From Emticicia oligotrophica DSM 17448 (lineage in GTDB: Bacteria > Bacteroidota > Bacteroidia > Cytophagales > Spirosomataceae): a stretch of DNA of 64,000 nucleotides. Below the pieces are notes generated by a model that saw only the letters and a program-made list of their open reading frames with translations, had not been told where the DNA came from and did no database searches. The DNA is taken from positions 1,674,001 through 1,738,000 of the forward strand of contig NC_018748.1 in the NCBI RefSeq assembly GCF_000263195.1, written 5' to 3'. The position numbers and the translations under genes are program-made. Every line of letters begins with the position of its first letter. The first letter of the stretch is position 1. Below, in pieces: positions 52,448 to 60,400 of this stretch.

Positions 52448-53899
52448 TTATTCGCCAAAAGCCTCTTTCAATACTTCTTTATCATCGAAATGATGTTTAA
52501 CACCTTTGATTTCTTGATAGGTTTCGTGGCCTTTGCCTGCTACCAAAATAATATCTTCGGGTTTTGCCATTTTTACTGCGATTAAAATTGCTTCGTGGCG
52601 GTCTTCGATAGTCTGTGTTTTTTTGAAATGAAGCGGAGGTACACCTTTTTGCATTTGGCCTAAAATATCCATTGGGTCTTCATTTCTTGGATTATCTGAC
52701 GTGAGAATAACCTTATCACTCAATTTACAAGCAATTTCGGCCATAATCGGGCGTTTAGCGGCATCCCTATTTCCTCCACAACCCACAACCGTAATTATCT
52801 GCTGATTGCCTTCTCGCAAATCAACGATGGTTTCTAACACGTTTTTCAGAGCATCTGGTGTATGAGCATAATCAACGATTCCGACGATGTTATTTTTTGA
52901 AACAACTTGTTCAAAACGCCCAGCAGGTGGCTGAATATCAGATAATTGCATCAAAACCTCTTCTGAGTTTTCGCCCAATAAAACAGCCGCTCCATAAACA
53001 CCCAACAAATTGTAAGCATTGAATGAACCTATCAGTTTAAACCAAACTTCTTTATTATCAATTTCCATTTGAAGGCCAAAAAGGCTACATGCCAATACCT
53101 TTCCTTTGAAAGTACCGATGTTTTTCAAAGAATAAGTTTCTTTACGAGCTACCGTATTTTGGAGCATTATTTTTCCGTTTTTGTCATCGGTATTAACCAA
53201 GGCAAAAGCAGAAGCAGGAAGTTGGTCAAAAAAACCTTTCTTAGCTTTTAGGTAATTATCGAATGTCCCATGAAAATCGAGGTGGTCATGGGTTATATTT
53301 GTAAAAATTCCACCAGCAAAATACAAACCCGCAATACGCTCCTGCACAACCGAATGCGAACTTACCTCCATGAAACAGTAGGTTACTCCTTTCTGAAGCA
53401 TATCGGCCAAAAGTTCGTTGATTTTTACAGAATCTGGCGTTGTATGAGTTGAAGGAATAATATCATCGTCTATTTGGTTTTGAACTGTTGAAAGCAAACC
53501 ACAACGATAACCTAATTTACGGAATAAACGGAAAAGTAGCGTAACTGTAGAAGTTTTACCGTTTGTACCTGTTACCCCTACTAGCTTTAGTTTTTGTGAA
53601 GGATTTCCATAAAAATTGGCCGCTGCAAAACCCATTGCTCGTGCCGAATTTTCGACTTGTACGTAGGTGATATTTTCATTCAAATTTTCGGGCATTCGCT
53701 CGCATAAAATTGCCGAAGCACCGAGTTCAATCGCTTTCTCAATAAAGTTATGTCCATCTACCTGCGTTCCGCCGATAGCAACGAATAAACTTCCCTTTTT
53801 TACTTGACGGGAATCGAATATAATGTCTTTTATTTCTATATCTGTCTTCCCAGAAACTGCCTGAAGAGAGACTTTGTAAAGAACTTCGCTTAATACCAT
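52448..53899 (-). CDS. murE: UDP-N-acetylmuramoyl-L-alanyl-D-glutamate--2,6-diaminopimelate ligase
   Basis: 483 residues. The Mur ligase ATP site VGVTGTNGKTSTVTLL, THTTPDSVKINELLA, the carbamylated-Lys region, HDHLDFHGTFDNYLKAK, DYAHTPDALKNVL and the DNPRNEDPM motif that selects meso-diaminopimelate are all present. It adds the third residue of the peptidoglycan stem peptide in the cytosol. It stands alone here rather than in a division and cell-wall cluster, between gcvT and a methyltransferase gene. Confidence 0.96.
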   Translation of the reverse strand: MVLSEVLYKVSLQAVSGKTDIEIKDIIFDSRQVKKGSLFVAIGGTQVDGHNFIEKAIELGASAILCERMPENLNENITYVQVENSARAMGFAAANFYGNPSQKLKLVGVTGTNGKTSTVTLLFRLFRKLGYRCGLLSTVQNQIDDDIIPSTHTTPDSVKINELLADMLQKGVTYCFMEVSSHSVVQERIAGLYFAGGIFTNITHDHLDFHGTFDNYLKAKKGFFDQLPASAFALVNTDDKNGKIMLQNTVARKETYSLKNIGTFKGKVLACSLFGLQMEIDNKEVWFKLIGSFNAYNLLGVYGAAVLLGENSEEVLMQLSDIQPPAGRFEQVVSKNNIVGIVDYAHTPDALKNVLETIVDLREGNQQIITVVGCGGNRDAAKRPIMAEIACKLSDKVILTSDNPRNEDPMDILGQMQKGVPPLHFKKTQTIEDRHEAILIAVKMAKPEDIILVAGKGHETYQEIKGVKHHFDDKEVLKEAFGE

Positions 53900-54118
53900 T
53901 TTAATTGCTGTTTATTAAGTGGCTTTGTGTTGATGTTTGTTGATTATGCACTAAAACACTATATTTTAGGCTGTTCAGAAGTGTATTACTCTAATTGACG
54001 GCAAGTTATTCAAAAAAACGTTTATCATCAAACTCGTCTTATATTAAGGTTCAATGTCTTCCCAAATTCTAAATTTTTATTGGTAATTTAACCCTCCATT
54101 TCATATCATACAAAATTC

Positions 54119-54922
54119 ATGAATCAAACACTGCAATCTCGGGCAGATATGCCCCAAGGAGCCAATAAAGTGCTCGACCGTCGCAACATCGAGAATAGTT
54201 ATTCGAGCCTACTCGAACTACTTCACGATGGTATGATGGTACTCGATGTTGGGTGTGGTTCAGGAGCAATCACAGCAGATATTGCTCAGAAAGTAGGCAA
54301 AAATGGAAGAGTAATAGGCATTGATTATAGTGAACATTTAATAGAATTAGCTAAAATAAATTATTCATCTATAGAGAATTTAAGTTTTGAAGTTGCCAAT
54401 ATTCACGATTATGTTTCGGCCGAAAAATTTGATTTAGTTATTGCCGCTAGAACTCTACAATGGGTAAGTGAACCTACTTCGGTTGTGGAAAAGATGTTGA
54501 ATTTGTTGAAAAGTGGGGGCAAAATTTCAATCAATGATTATAACCACACGAAAATTGTTTGGAATCCGAGCCCTCCGCAGTCTATGTTAGGTTTTTATGA
54601 AGCATTCCTTCGGTGGAGAAAAGAGGCTGGTTTTGATAATGAAATTGCAGATAACTTATCGGGAATTTATAAAGCAATCGGTTTATCGAATATACAAATA
54701 ATTCCACAGCACGAAATCAACAATAGAAACGATGCTGACTTTAAGGCAACTGCAAGAATTTGGAGTATCGTAGCCGAAACACGTGGTAAACAAGTAGTAA
54801 GCGATGGTTATTGTTCGGAAGAGTTACGCTTACAAGCTATTGAAGAATATGACGCTTGGATTGCAAACGAAGCCCAAAGTATGACGCTTTATTTACTGGC
54901 GGTAGAAGGGCATAATGTATAA
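54119..54922 (+). CDS. Class I SAM-dependent methyltransferase
   Basis: 267 residues. SAM-binding motif I MVLDVGCGSGAITADIAQ, then VIGIDYSEHLIELA (post I acidic), FDLVIAARTLQWVSEP (motif II) and LLKSGGKISINDYNH. The C-terminal part resembles small-molecule methyltransferases acting on quinone or lipid-like substrates, but I cannot assign it. Monocistronic with its own hairpin. Confidence 0.85.
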   Translation: MNQTLQSRADMPQGANKVLDRRNIENSYSSLLELLHDGMMVLDVGCGSGAITADIAQKVGKNGRVIGIDYSEHLIELAKINYSSIENLSFEVANIHDYVSAEKFDLVIAARTLQWVSEPTSVVEKMLNLLKSGGKISINDYNHTKIVWNPSPPQSMLGFYEAFLRWRKEAGFDNEIADNLSGIYKAIGLSNIQIIPQHEINNRNDADFKATARIWSIVAETRGKQVVSDGYCSEELRLQAIEEYDAWIANEAQSMTLYLLAVEGHNV

Positions 54923-54933
54923 TGAAAAAATTT

Positions 54934-54979
54934 AAAATGGAGAATGAAGAGAAAAACACCTTCTTCACTCTCCATTTTT
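54934..54979 (+). terminator. Terminator after the methyltransferase gene
   Basis: AAAATGGAGAATGAAGA pairs with TCTTCACTCTCCATTTT with one bulge, ending in a T-run. It resembles the element at 34216-34286 in sequence. Confidence 0.82.
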
Positions 54980-54983
54980 ACAT

Positions 54984-55038
54984 ATAATTATAAAAATCGG
55001 TGGCTGAGCGGAGTCGAAGCCCAGACTTTTATAATTAT
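54984..55038. repeat. REP-like palindrome inside a 12-bp inverted repeat
   Basis: GGCTGAGCGGAGTCGAAGCC at 55002-55021 is a palindromic element of a type I know from many bacterial genomes as a short interspersed repeat. It is enclosed by ATAATTATAAAA (54984-54995) and TTTTATAATTAT (55027-55038), so the whole forms one long hairpin. The right arm includes the aminotransferase stop codon, so it probably also acts as that gene's 3' end. Confidence 0.65.
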
Positions 55039-56162
55039 GCACTTGCCAAAACCTTTTTCAAAGCATCTAAGAAAATATCTGCTTCTTGAGTTGTTACGGC
55101 CAAGCTTGGCAATAGACGCATCGTATGATTCCCCGCTACACCTGTAAAGATTTTATGGTCGAATAACAAAGAATTTCTGATTGGGCCAACTGGTTTTTCA
55201 AATTCAATTCCTATCATTAAGCCTTGTCCACGCAATTCTTTTATTCCTGGTATTCCTTTAAGATTTTCGAAGAAATAATCCCCAACATTGGCTGCATTTT
55301 GAATCAACTTTTCTTTCTTAATAATATCCAATACAGCGTTTGCGGCCGTACAAGCCAAGTGATTTCCGCCAAAAGTTGTACCCAACATTCCGTGTTTCGC
55401 TTGGAATTTAGGAGAAATCAAAACTCCACCAATCGGAAAACCATTACCCATACCTTTGGCGGTTGAGATAATATCAGGTTTTACGCCACTGTGTTGGAAA
55501 GTAAAGAATTTACCCGAACGGCCATATCCACATTGCACAGAATCATGAATGAAGATTGCTCCTGTTTTGTCACAAGCTTTACGAATGGCTTTCATAAATT
55601 CATCCGTCGCAACATTGATTCCGCCTACACCTTGAATACCTTCTACAATTACCGCACAAGTTTCATTATCAACTGCTTTTTTAACTGCTTCTACATCGTT
55701 ATATGGCAAAATCTGTACGTAGTCAGCAAAGTTAATCGGTGCTTGAATTGATGGATTATCAGTTACAGCTACCGCTGCCGAAGTACGTCCGTGAAATCCT
55801 TTTGAAAAAGCAATTACTTTTTTTCTTCCATTGTGGAAAGAAGCCAATTTTAAAGCATTTTCATTAGCTTCAGCACCAGAGTTCACTAAAAATAAATAGT
55901 AATCTTTCAAGCCTGAAATTTTACCTAATTTATCGGCTAATTCTTCTTGCGAAGGTATTTTTACCGAATTTGAGTAAAATCCTATATTTTTTAGCTGCTG
56001 CGTAACTTTTCGTACATAATATGGGTGAGTATGCCCTACCGAAATCACGGCATGACCACCATAAAGGTCGAGATATTGTTGTCCATTCTTATCCCAAAGA
56101 TAAGAACCTTGAGCCTTTACTGGCTCGATATCATAAAGCGGATATACGTTAAAAAGAGTCAT
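55035..56162 (-). CDS. Class III aminotransferase, acetylornithine/succinylornithine type (ArgD-like)
   Basis: 375 residues, normal ArgD length. PLP-fold motifs are NSGAEANENALKLA, FHGRTSAAVAVT, GVKPDIISTAKGMGNGFPIGG (catalytic Lys) and GTTFGGNHLACTAANAVLD. The usual DEVQ(T/C)G is DSVQCG here, so the Glu after the pyridine-binding Asp is Ser. The best fit is N-acetyl- or N-succinyl-ornithine aminotransferase of arginine synthesis, but no other arg genes are near. A related ornithine or GABA aminotransferase cannot be excluded. Confidence 0.82.
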   Translation of the reverse strand: MTLFNVYPLYDIEPVKAQGSYLWDKNGQQYLDLYGGHAVISVGHTHPYYVRKVTQQLKNIGFYSNSVKIPSQEELADKLGKISGLKDYYLFLVNSGAEANENALKLASFHNGRKKVIAFSKGFHGRTSAAVAVTDNPSIQAPINFADYVQILPYNDVEAVKKAVDNETCAVIVEGIQGVGGINVATDEFMKAIRKACDKTGAIFIHDSVQCGYGRSGKFFTFQHSGVKPDIISTAKGMGNGFPIGGVLISPKFQAKHGMLGTTFGGNHLACTAANAVLDIIKKEKLIQNAANVGDYFFENLKGIPGIKELRGQGLMIGIEFEKPVGPIRNSLLFDHKIFTGVAGNHTMRLLPSLAVTTQEADIFLDALKKVLASA

Positions 56163-56255
56163 TATTTATATTCAATGTTCAATTAAGAGAGGCATAACGC
56201 CTAATAATTGATAGTTTAAAAAGATATAAAGTTCAATAAACTTTTATGGAAAGAT

Positions 56256-57488
56256 TTATTTGAGTTCTCCAGCTAATTTATTGATATTGTTTTCAATCGA
56301 TACAACCACGTTTTTCAAATTAGGGTCGGTTACTTTAGCTTTTGCGGCTATTATGCTGGTTTGAGCAGCGGCAAGGTCTTTTTTCGCATTGGCTAAGTCA
56401 CCTGATTTTTTGTATAAACGTGCTGATTCATAATTAAGATTCGCTATCTCTTGCTCTGATTTTAACTGTGGGCGAGCAGACGATAGCCAACTTCGGACTT
56501 CAGGAGCGAATTGTCCATCAGGAAAAGTATTGTTGTAAAATGTAACGTAATAAACTAAAAGTTGTGGTTGTGTTTGAGCTTTTATTAATCCTTTCAAAAA
56601 ATTAAATGCAACATCTTTTCCTTGTTCACGGAGTAATGCTGGACACTCAATCTGCCATGTATTGGCAGTTGCGTATTGCCCTACACCTAAGAGGTTCATA
56701 TATTGTTTGAGTTGCTTTACTTTTGCTAACGAATAAGTATTTGCCTGTGGTGAAAAAATTTCTAACTGAAGTAATCTTCCGAGAGCGTTTCCTTCTTGCC
56801 CAGGATGACCTTCGTCGGCTTCGTATTTGGCTCCAATGGCAATATTATTTAGCCAAAATTGAGAAAAACCATTGTATAAGTCCATAATACATTTTTTCAT
56901 GATTGCCCAACTAGTTTTATCACCTAACTGATTTTTAGGATAAACTGAGTATAAATCATTGGCAACTTGCTTATTTCGAATGGTATCTTGCTTGATACGA
57001 AGAAAATAAGCCAAACTTACCATCATATTAATATCTCTATCACCTGCTTGATACTTTTTCCAAAAACCAGCTACCTGCTGATTAGGGTCGAGAGCTGTCT
57101 GAGCCTGTTTTATTAAATCTTTTGGTGTATTGATAGGGTCTGTACTATGTAGTAAATTTTGGTTACTATCAAAAAAGAAAAACAGAGGAAAACCTGGTAG
57201 GAAAATTTTCTTTTTATTCAAAAAAGCTACTTGTTTGGCATCTTCTACATTGAGCTTATAGTTCACAAAGTTTTGGTTGTAAAACTTACCTACTTCTGCA
57301 TTTTTGAGGGTTGGTTCTAAGCCCATACAAATGGGGCAGTGCGGCGAATAGCACTCTACAAAAACCATCTTTCCAGAGGCCTTTGCTTTTTGAAATGCTG
57401 CCTCAATAGTTGATTCAAAAGTAATACCTTGTGAAAAAGCAGTACTAATGAGTAGTAAGAAATAGCCAAGCAAAAATGTTTTTTTCAT
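56256..57488 (-). CDS. Exported thioredoxin-fold protein with C-terminal helical region
   Basis: 410 residues. Signal peptide (1-20, STAFSQ), then a thioredoxin-like domain with FVECYSPHCPICMGLEP (C51-P-I-C54) and LPGFPLFFFFDSNQNLL (cis-Pro region). The remaining 270 residues are helical and Gln/Ala/Lys-rich with TPR-like features. It is probably a periplasmic thiol-disulfide protein; the partner is unknown. Similar fusions are common in Bacteroidota. Confidence 0.8.
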   Translation of the reverse strand: MKKTFLLGYFLLLISTAFSQGITFESTIEAAFQKAKASGKMVFVECYSPHCPICMGLEPTLKNAEVGKFYNQNFVNYKLNVEDAKQVAFLNKKKIFLPGFPLFFFFDSNQNLLHSTDPINTPKDLIKQAQTALDPNQQVAGFWKKYQAGDRDINMMVSLAYFLRIKQDTIRNKQVANDLYSVYPKNQLGDKTSWAIMKKCIMDLYNGFSQFWLNNIAIGAKYEADEGHPGQEGNALGRLLQLEIFSPQANTYSLAKVKQLKQYMNLLGVGQYATANTWQIECPALLREQGKDVAFNFLKGLIKAQTQPQLLVYYVTFYNNTFPDGQFAPEVRSWLSSARPQLKSEQEIANLNYESARLYKKSGDLANAKKDLAAAQTSIIAAKAKVTDPNLKNVVVSIENNINKLAGELK

Positions 57489-57579
57489 ATTTTATTGATG
57501 TTTTGAACAGCAAATTAGTCGATTTTAATAAAAAATCATGAAAAATCACTATTCTTTAACAAGTTATTAACAGCCATTC

Positions 57580-57605
57580 ATGTAGGACAGATTTGCAATC
57601 TGTCA
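57580..57605 (+). repeat. Interspersed palindromic repeat, copy 2
   Basis: Plus-strand copy of the element at 52420-52447: core TGTAGGACAGATTTG, then C and AATCTGTCA. It lies alone in the gap between the thioredoxin-like and SDR genes. Confidence 0.65.
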
Positions 57606-57677
57606 CTCTAATGCCGATTTGTATTGAATTCGAAATCTGAACCTCATACACAGCGAACAGGATGTTTGCCCCAAAAA

Positions 57678-58448
57678 TTAGTTATTCAACTTCACAAATC
57701 CGCCATCAATTAAATAATCACAGCCAGTAATGAAGCCAGCTTCATCAGAACAAAGATAAACCGCTAATGACCCAATTTCTTCAGGCTTTGCCATACGCCC
57801 GATTGGTTGGGTCTTTGAAAGTTTATCATACATTTCTTTCTCTTTTCCTGGATACGTTTTTTTCAAAAATCCATCAACGAAAGGTGTATGAACACGTGCT
57901 GGAGAAATGCTATTACAACGAATATTATACTTCAAATAATCTTTGGCTACTTGCAAGGTCATGGTATAAACTGCTCCTTTCGACATCGAGTAGGCAAATC
58001 TATCAGGAATCCCAACTGTCGCGGCAATTGAAGCAACATTTAAGATTACGCCTCCTCGCTCTTTCATATATGGAATAACTGAGTGTAAACAGTTGTAAGT
58101 TCCTTTTACGTTTACATTAAAAACTCGGTCTAAATCCTCTTCGCTTGTCGATTCTACCGTACCGATATGAGCAATTCCAGCATTATTTACTAAAATATCA
58201 ATGGCATTTTCTTTAGCTATTTTTTCAACTATCTTCTTAACCTCTTTTTGCTTCGAAACATCTACTTTATGAAAGTATGCCTCTCCTCCGTTAGCATTAA
58301 TTAAATCAGCTTCACGCTCGGCTTGGTCAACATTTAATTCCAAGATATGAACTACGGCTCCTTGCTGGGCAAAAAGTCTGGAAATAGCTAAACCAATGCC
58401 ACTGGCACCACCCGTGATGATAGCAACTTTATTATCGAGACGAAACAT
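57678..58448 (-). CDS. SDR family oxidoreductase
   Basis: 256 residues, classical SDR. Cofactor motif TGGASGIGLAIS (residues 12-23), LVNNAGIAHIG, a catalytic Ser in VASIAATVG and YSMSK for Tyr and Lys. The cofactor-binding acidic ELNVD after strand 2 suggests NAD(H). It is divergent from the UxaA-type dehydratase gene with 231 bases between, so a joint role in sugar-acid breakdown is plausible. Confidence 0.88.
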   Translation of the reverse strand: MFRLDNKVAIITGGASGIGLAISRLFAQQGAVVHILELNVDQAEREADLINANGGEAYFHKVDVSKQKEVKKIVEKIAKENAIDILVNNAGIAHIGTVESTSEEDLDRVFNVNVKGTYNCLHSVIPYMKERGGVILNVASIAATVGIPDRFAYSMSKGAVYTMTLQVAKDYLKYNIRCNSISPARVHTPFVDGFLKKTYPGKEKEMYDKLSKTQPIGRMAKPEEIGSLAVYLCSDEAGFITGCDYLIDGGFVKLNN

Positions 58449-58679
58449 TTTTGACTATGATTAAAATAGATTAATGATGATTTTTTGTCTAGAATAGCTT
58501 TTTTTACAAAATTAGTTTTTGTGAAAAATGACTTAATTCTAATATTTTTTTGATATTTAGGCCTAAAATGCCACTTTTACCCTTCAAAATTACTCGTCAA
58601 TTCTGGAACAAAAAATAAATCTGACTTACATTTGCTAAAATAATTATTCAACCTATAATATTGGGGGCCTGACTCTTCT

Positions 58680-60341
58680 ATGCATACCGTTCTAAAACTA
58701 CATAAAAACGACAACGTAATAGTAGCCTTGCAAAATTTAAAAGCAGGGGAAGTCATTAATTACGAAGGAATTGATTACGAAATTCAACATGATATTGAGG
58801 CCAAACATAAGTTTGTCACCGAAGATATTGCCATTGGTGAACACGTAACCATGTATGGCGTGTTGGTAGGAAAAGCTATACAACCTATCAAACGTGGGGC
58901 TCAGATTACTACTTTCAATCTCAAACACGAATCAGAACAGTATTCAGTAGAAAAACGTCAACCCGCCGCTCCATGGACACCCCTCAACGTTGATGCTTGG
59001 AAAGATAAAACTTTCAACGGCTATCACCGAACTGATGGTAGCGTAGGCACACGAAATTATTGGCTGGTTGTTCCTTTGGTATTTTGCGAAAATCGCAATA
59101 TTATGATTATGAAAGATGCGTTTGAGCGTGAACTTGGGTATGCTCAACCCGAAATCTATCGTAATCAAGTACGTGAGCTACTTTCAGCCTATAACTCTGG
59201 TGATGCAGCTGCTTTTGATGCTATCAAATTAGGTGACCCTAACAGCGAAAATATTAAGATTTCGCCATCGCATATTTTCTCAAATGTCGATGGAATTAAG
59301 TTTCTAACCCACGAAACTGGTTGTGGCGGTACCAACCAAGATACCGACGCCCTCTGTGATTTATTCGCAGGAATGATTGTAAACCCGAACGTAGCGGGGG
59401 TAACTGTCTTGAGTTTAGGCTGTCAGAAATCGCAAATTGATTATTTGAAAAAGGCCATTTTAGAACGCTGCCCAAGTTTCGATCGTCCAATTTTGTATTT
59501 CGACCAACAAACTTATGGCACCGAACACGCCATGATGTCGGATGCGATTCGTGAAACTTTCAAAGGAATTGTAGAGATGAATAAGCAAACTCGTAAGCCA
59601 GCCCCAATAAGCAAATTAACTATTGGCTTAAAATGTGGAGGCTCTGATGGTTTCTCTGGTATCTCAGCAAACCCTGCCATTGGTCATCTCTCAGATATCA
59701 TGGTTAGTTTAGGAGGCACTACTCTCCTCGCTGAGTTTCCTGAACTTTGTGGCGTTGAGCAAGAACTCATTAATCGTTGTGTTGATGAAGCAAAGGCACA
59801 GAAATTTGCCGATTTAATGAAAGAATATTCTGACCAAGCGGCTGCCGTAGGGGCAACCTTCGACATGAACCCCTCGGTTGGAAATATCAAAGATGGTCTC
59901 ATTACTGATGCTATTAAGTCGGCTGGTGCTGCCAAAAAGGGAGGTAATGCCCCAGTAGCTGGTGTGTTAAATTATACCGAACAACCAACCCACGCAGGTT
60001 TACATTTACTTTGCACGCCAGGAAATGACGTGTTGGCCACAACTGGTATGGCGGCCTCGAGTGCAACCCTTATATTATTTACAACTGGCCTCGGCACGCC
60101 AACAGGCAATCCGGTTACACCTACTGTAAAGATTTCAACTAATAATAAATTGGCCGAAAAAATGCCTGATATTATTGATTTTAGCTGTGGTAAAATCATT
60201 ACGGGAGAAGAAACCATTGAGCAAAATGCCGAATCTTTATTAAATTGGTTGATTGGCCTTGCGAACGGAGATTATTTAACAAAAGCCGAACTTTTAGGTC
60301 AAGATGATTTCATTCCGTGGAGACGTGGTGTGAATTTGTAG
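58680..60341 (+). CDS. Altronate dehydratase-type protein (UxaA family)
   Basis: 553 residues in one chain: an N-terminal SAF domain (1-95, ending ITTFNLKHE), the middle domain with GYHRTDGSVGTRNYWLVVPLVFCENRN and THETGCGGTNQDTDALCDLFAGM, and a C-terminal domain with LKCGGSDGFSGISANPAIG. The conserved His and Cys residues suit an Fe-dependent sugar-acid dehydratase acting on altronate or a related aldonate. It is divergent from an SDR gene. The specific substrate cannot be chosen; no uxuA or uxaC neighbours are present. Confidence 0.85.
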   Translation: MHTVLKLHKNDNVIVALQNLKAGEVINYEGIDYEIQHDIEAKHKFVTEDIAIGEHVTMYGVLVGKAIQPIKRGAQITTFNLKHESEQYSVEKRQPAAPWTPLNVDAWKDKTFNGYHRTDGSVGTRNYWLVVPLVFCENRNIMIMKDAFERELGYAQPEIYRNQVRELLSAYNSGDAAAFDAIKLGDPNSENIKISPSHIFSNVDGIKFLTHETGCGGTNQDTDALCDLFAGMIVNPNVAGVTVLSLGCQKSQIDYLKKAILERCPSFDRPILYFDQQTYGTEHAMMSDAIRETFKGIVEMNKQTRKPAPISKLTIGLKCGGSDGFSGISANPAIGHLSDIMVSLGGTTLLAEFPELCGVEQELINRCVDEAKAQKFADLMKEYSDQAAAVGATFDMNPSVGNIKDGLITDAIKSAGAAKKGGNAPVAGVLNYTEQPTHAGLHLLCTPGNDVLATTGMAASSATLILFTTGLGTPTGNPVTPTVKISTNNKLAEKMPDIIDFSCGKIITGEETIEQNAESLLNWLIGLANGDYLTKAELLGQDDFIPWRRGVNL

Positions 60342-60361
60342 ATTTTTCTCAGATTAAACAT

Positions 60362-60400
60362 AAAAGAGCCTCACCAATACATTGATGAGGCTCTTTGTTT
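60362..60400. terminator. Bidirectional terminator
   Basis: Perfect 11-bp stem AAAGAGCCTCA/TGAGGCTCTTT between the convergent dehydratase and TPR membrane protein genes. Confidence 0.85.
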
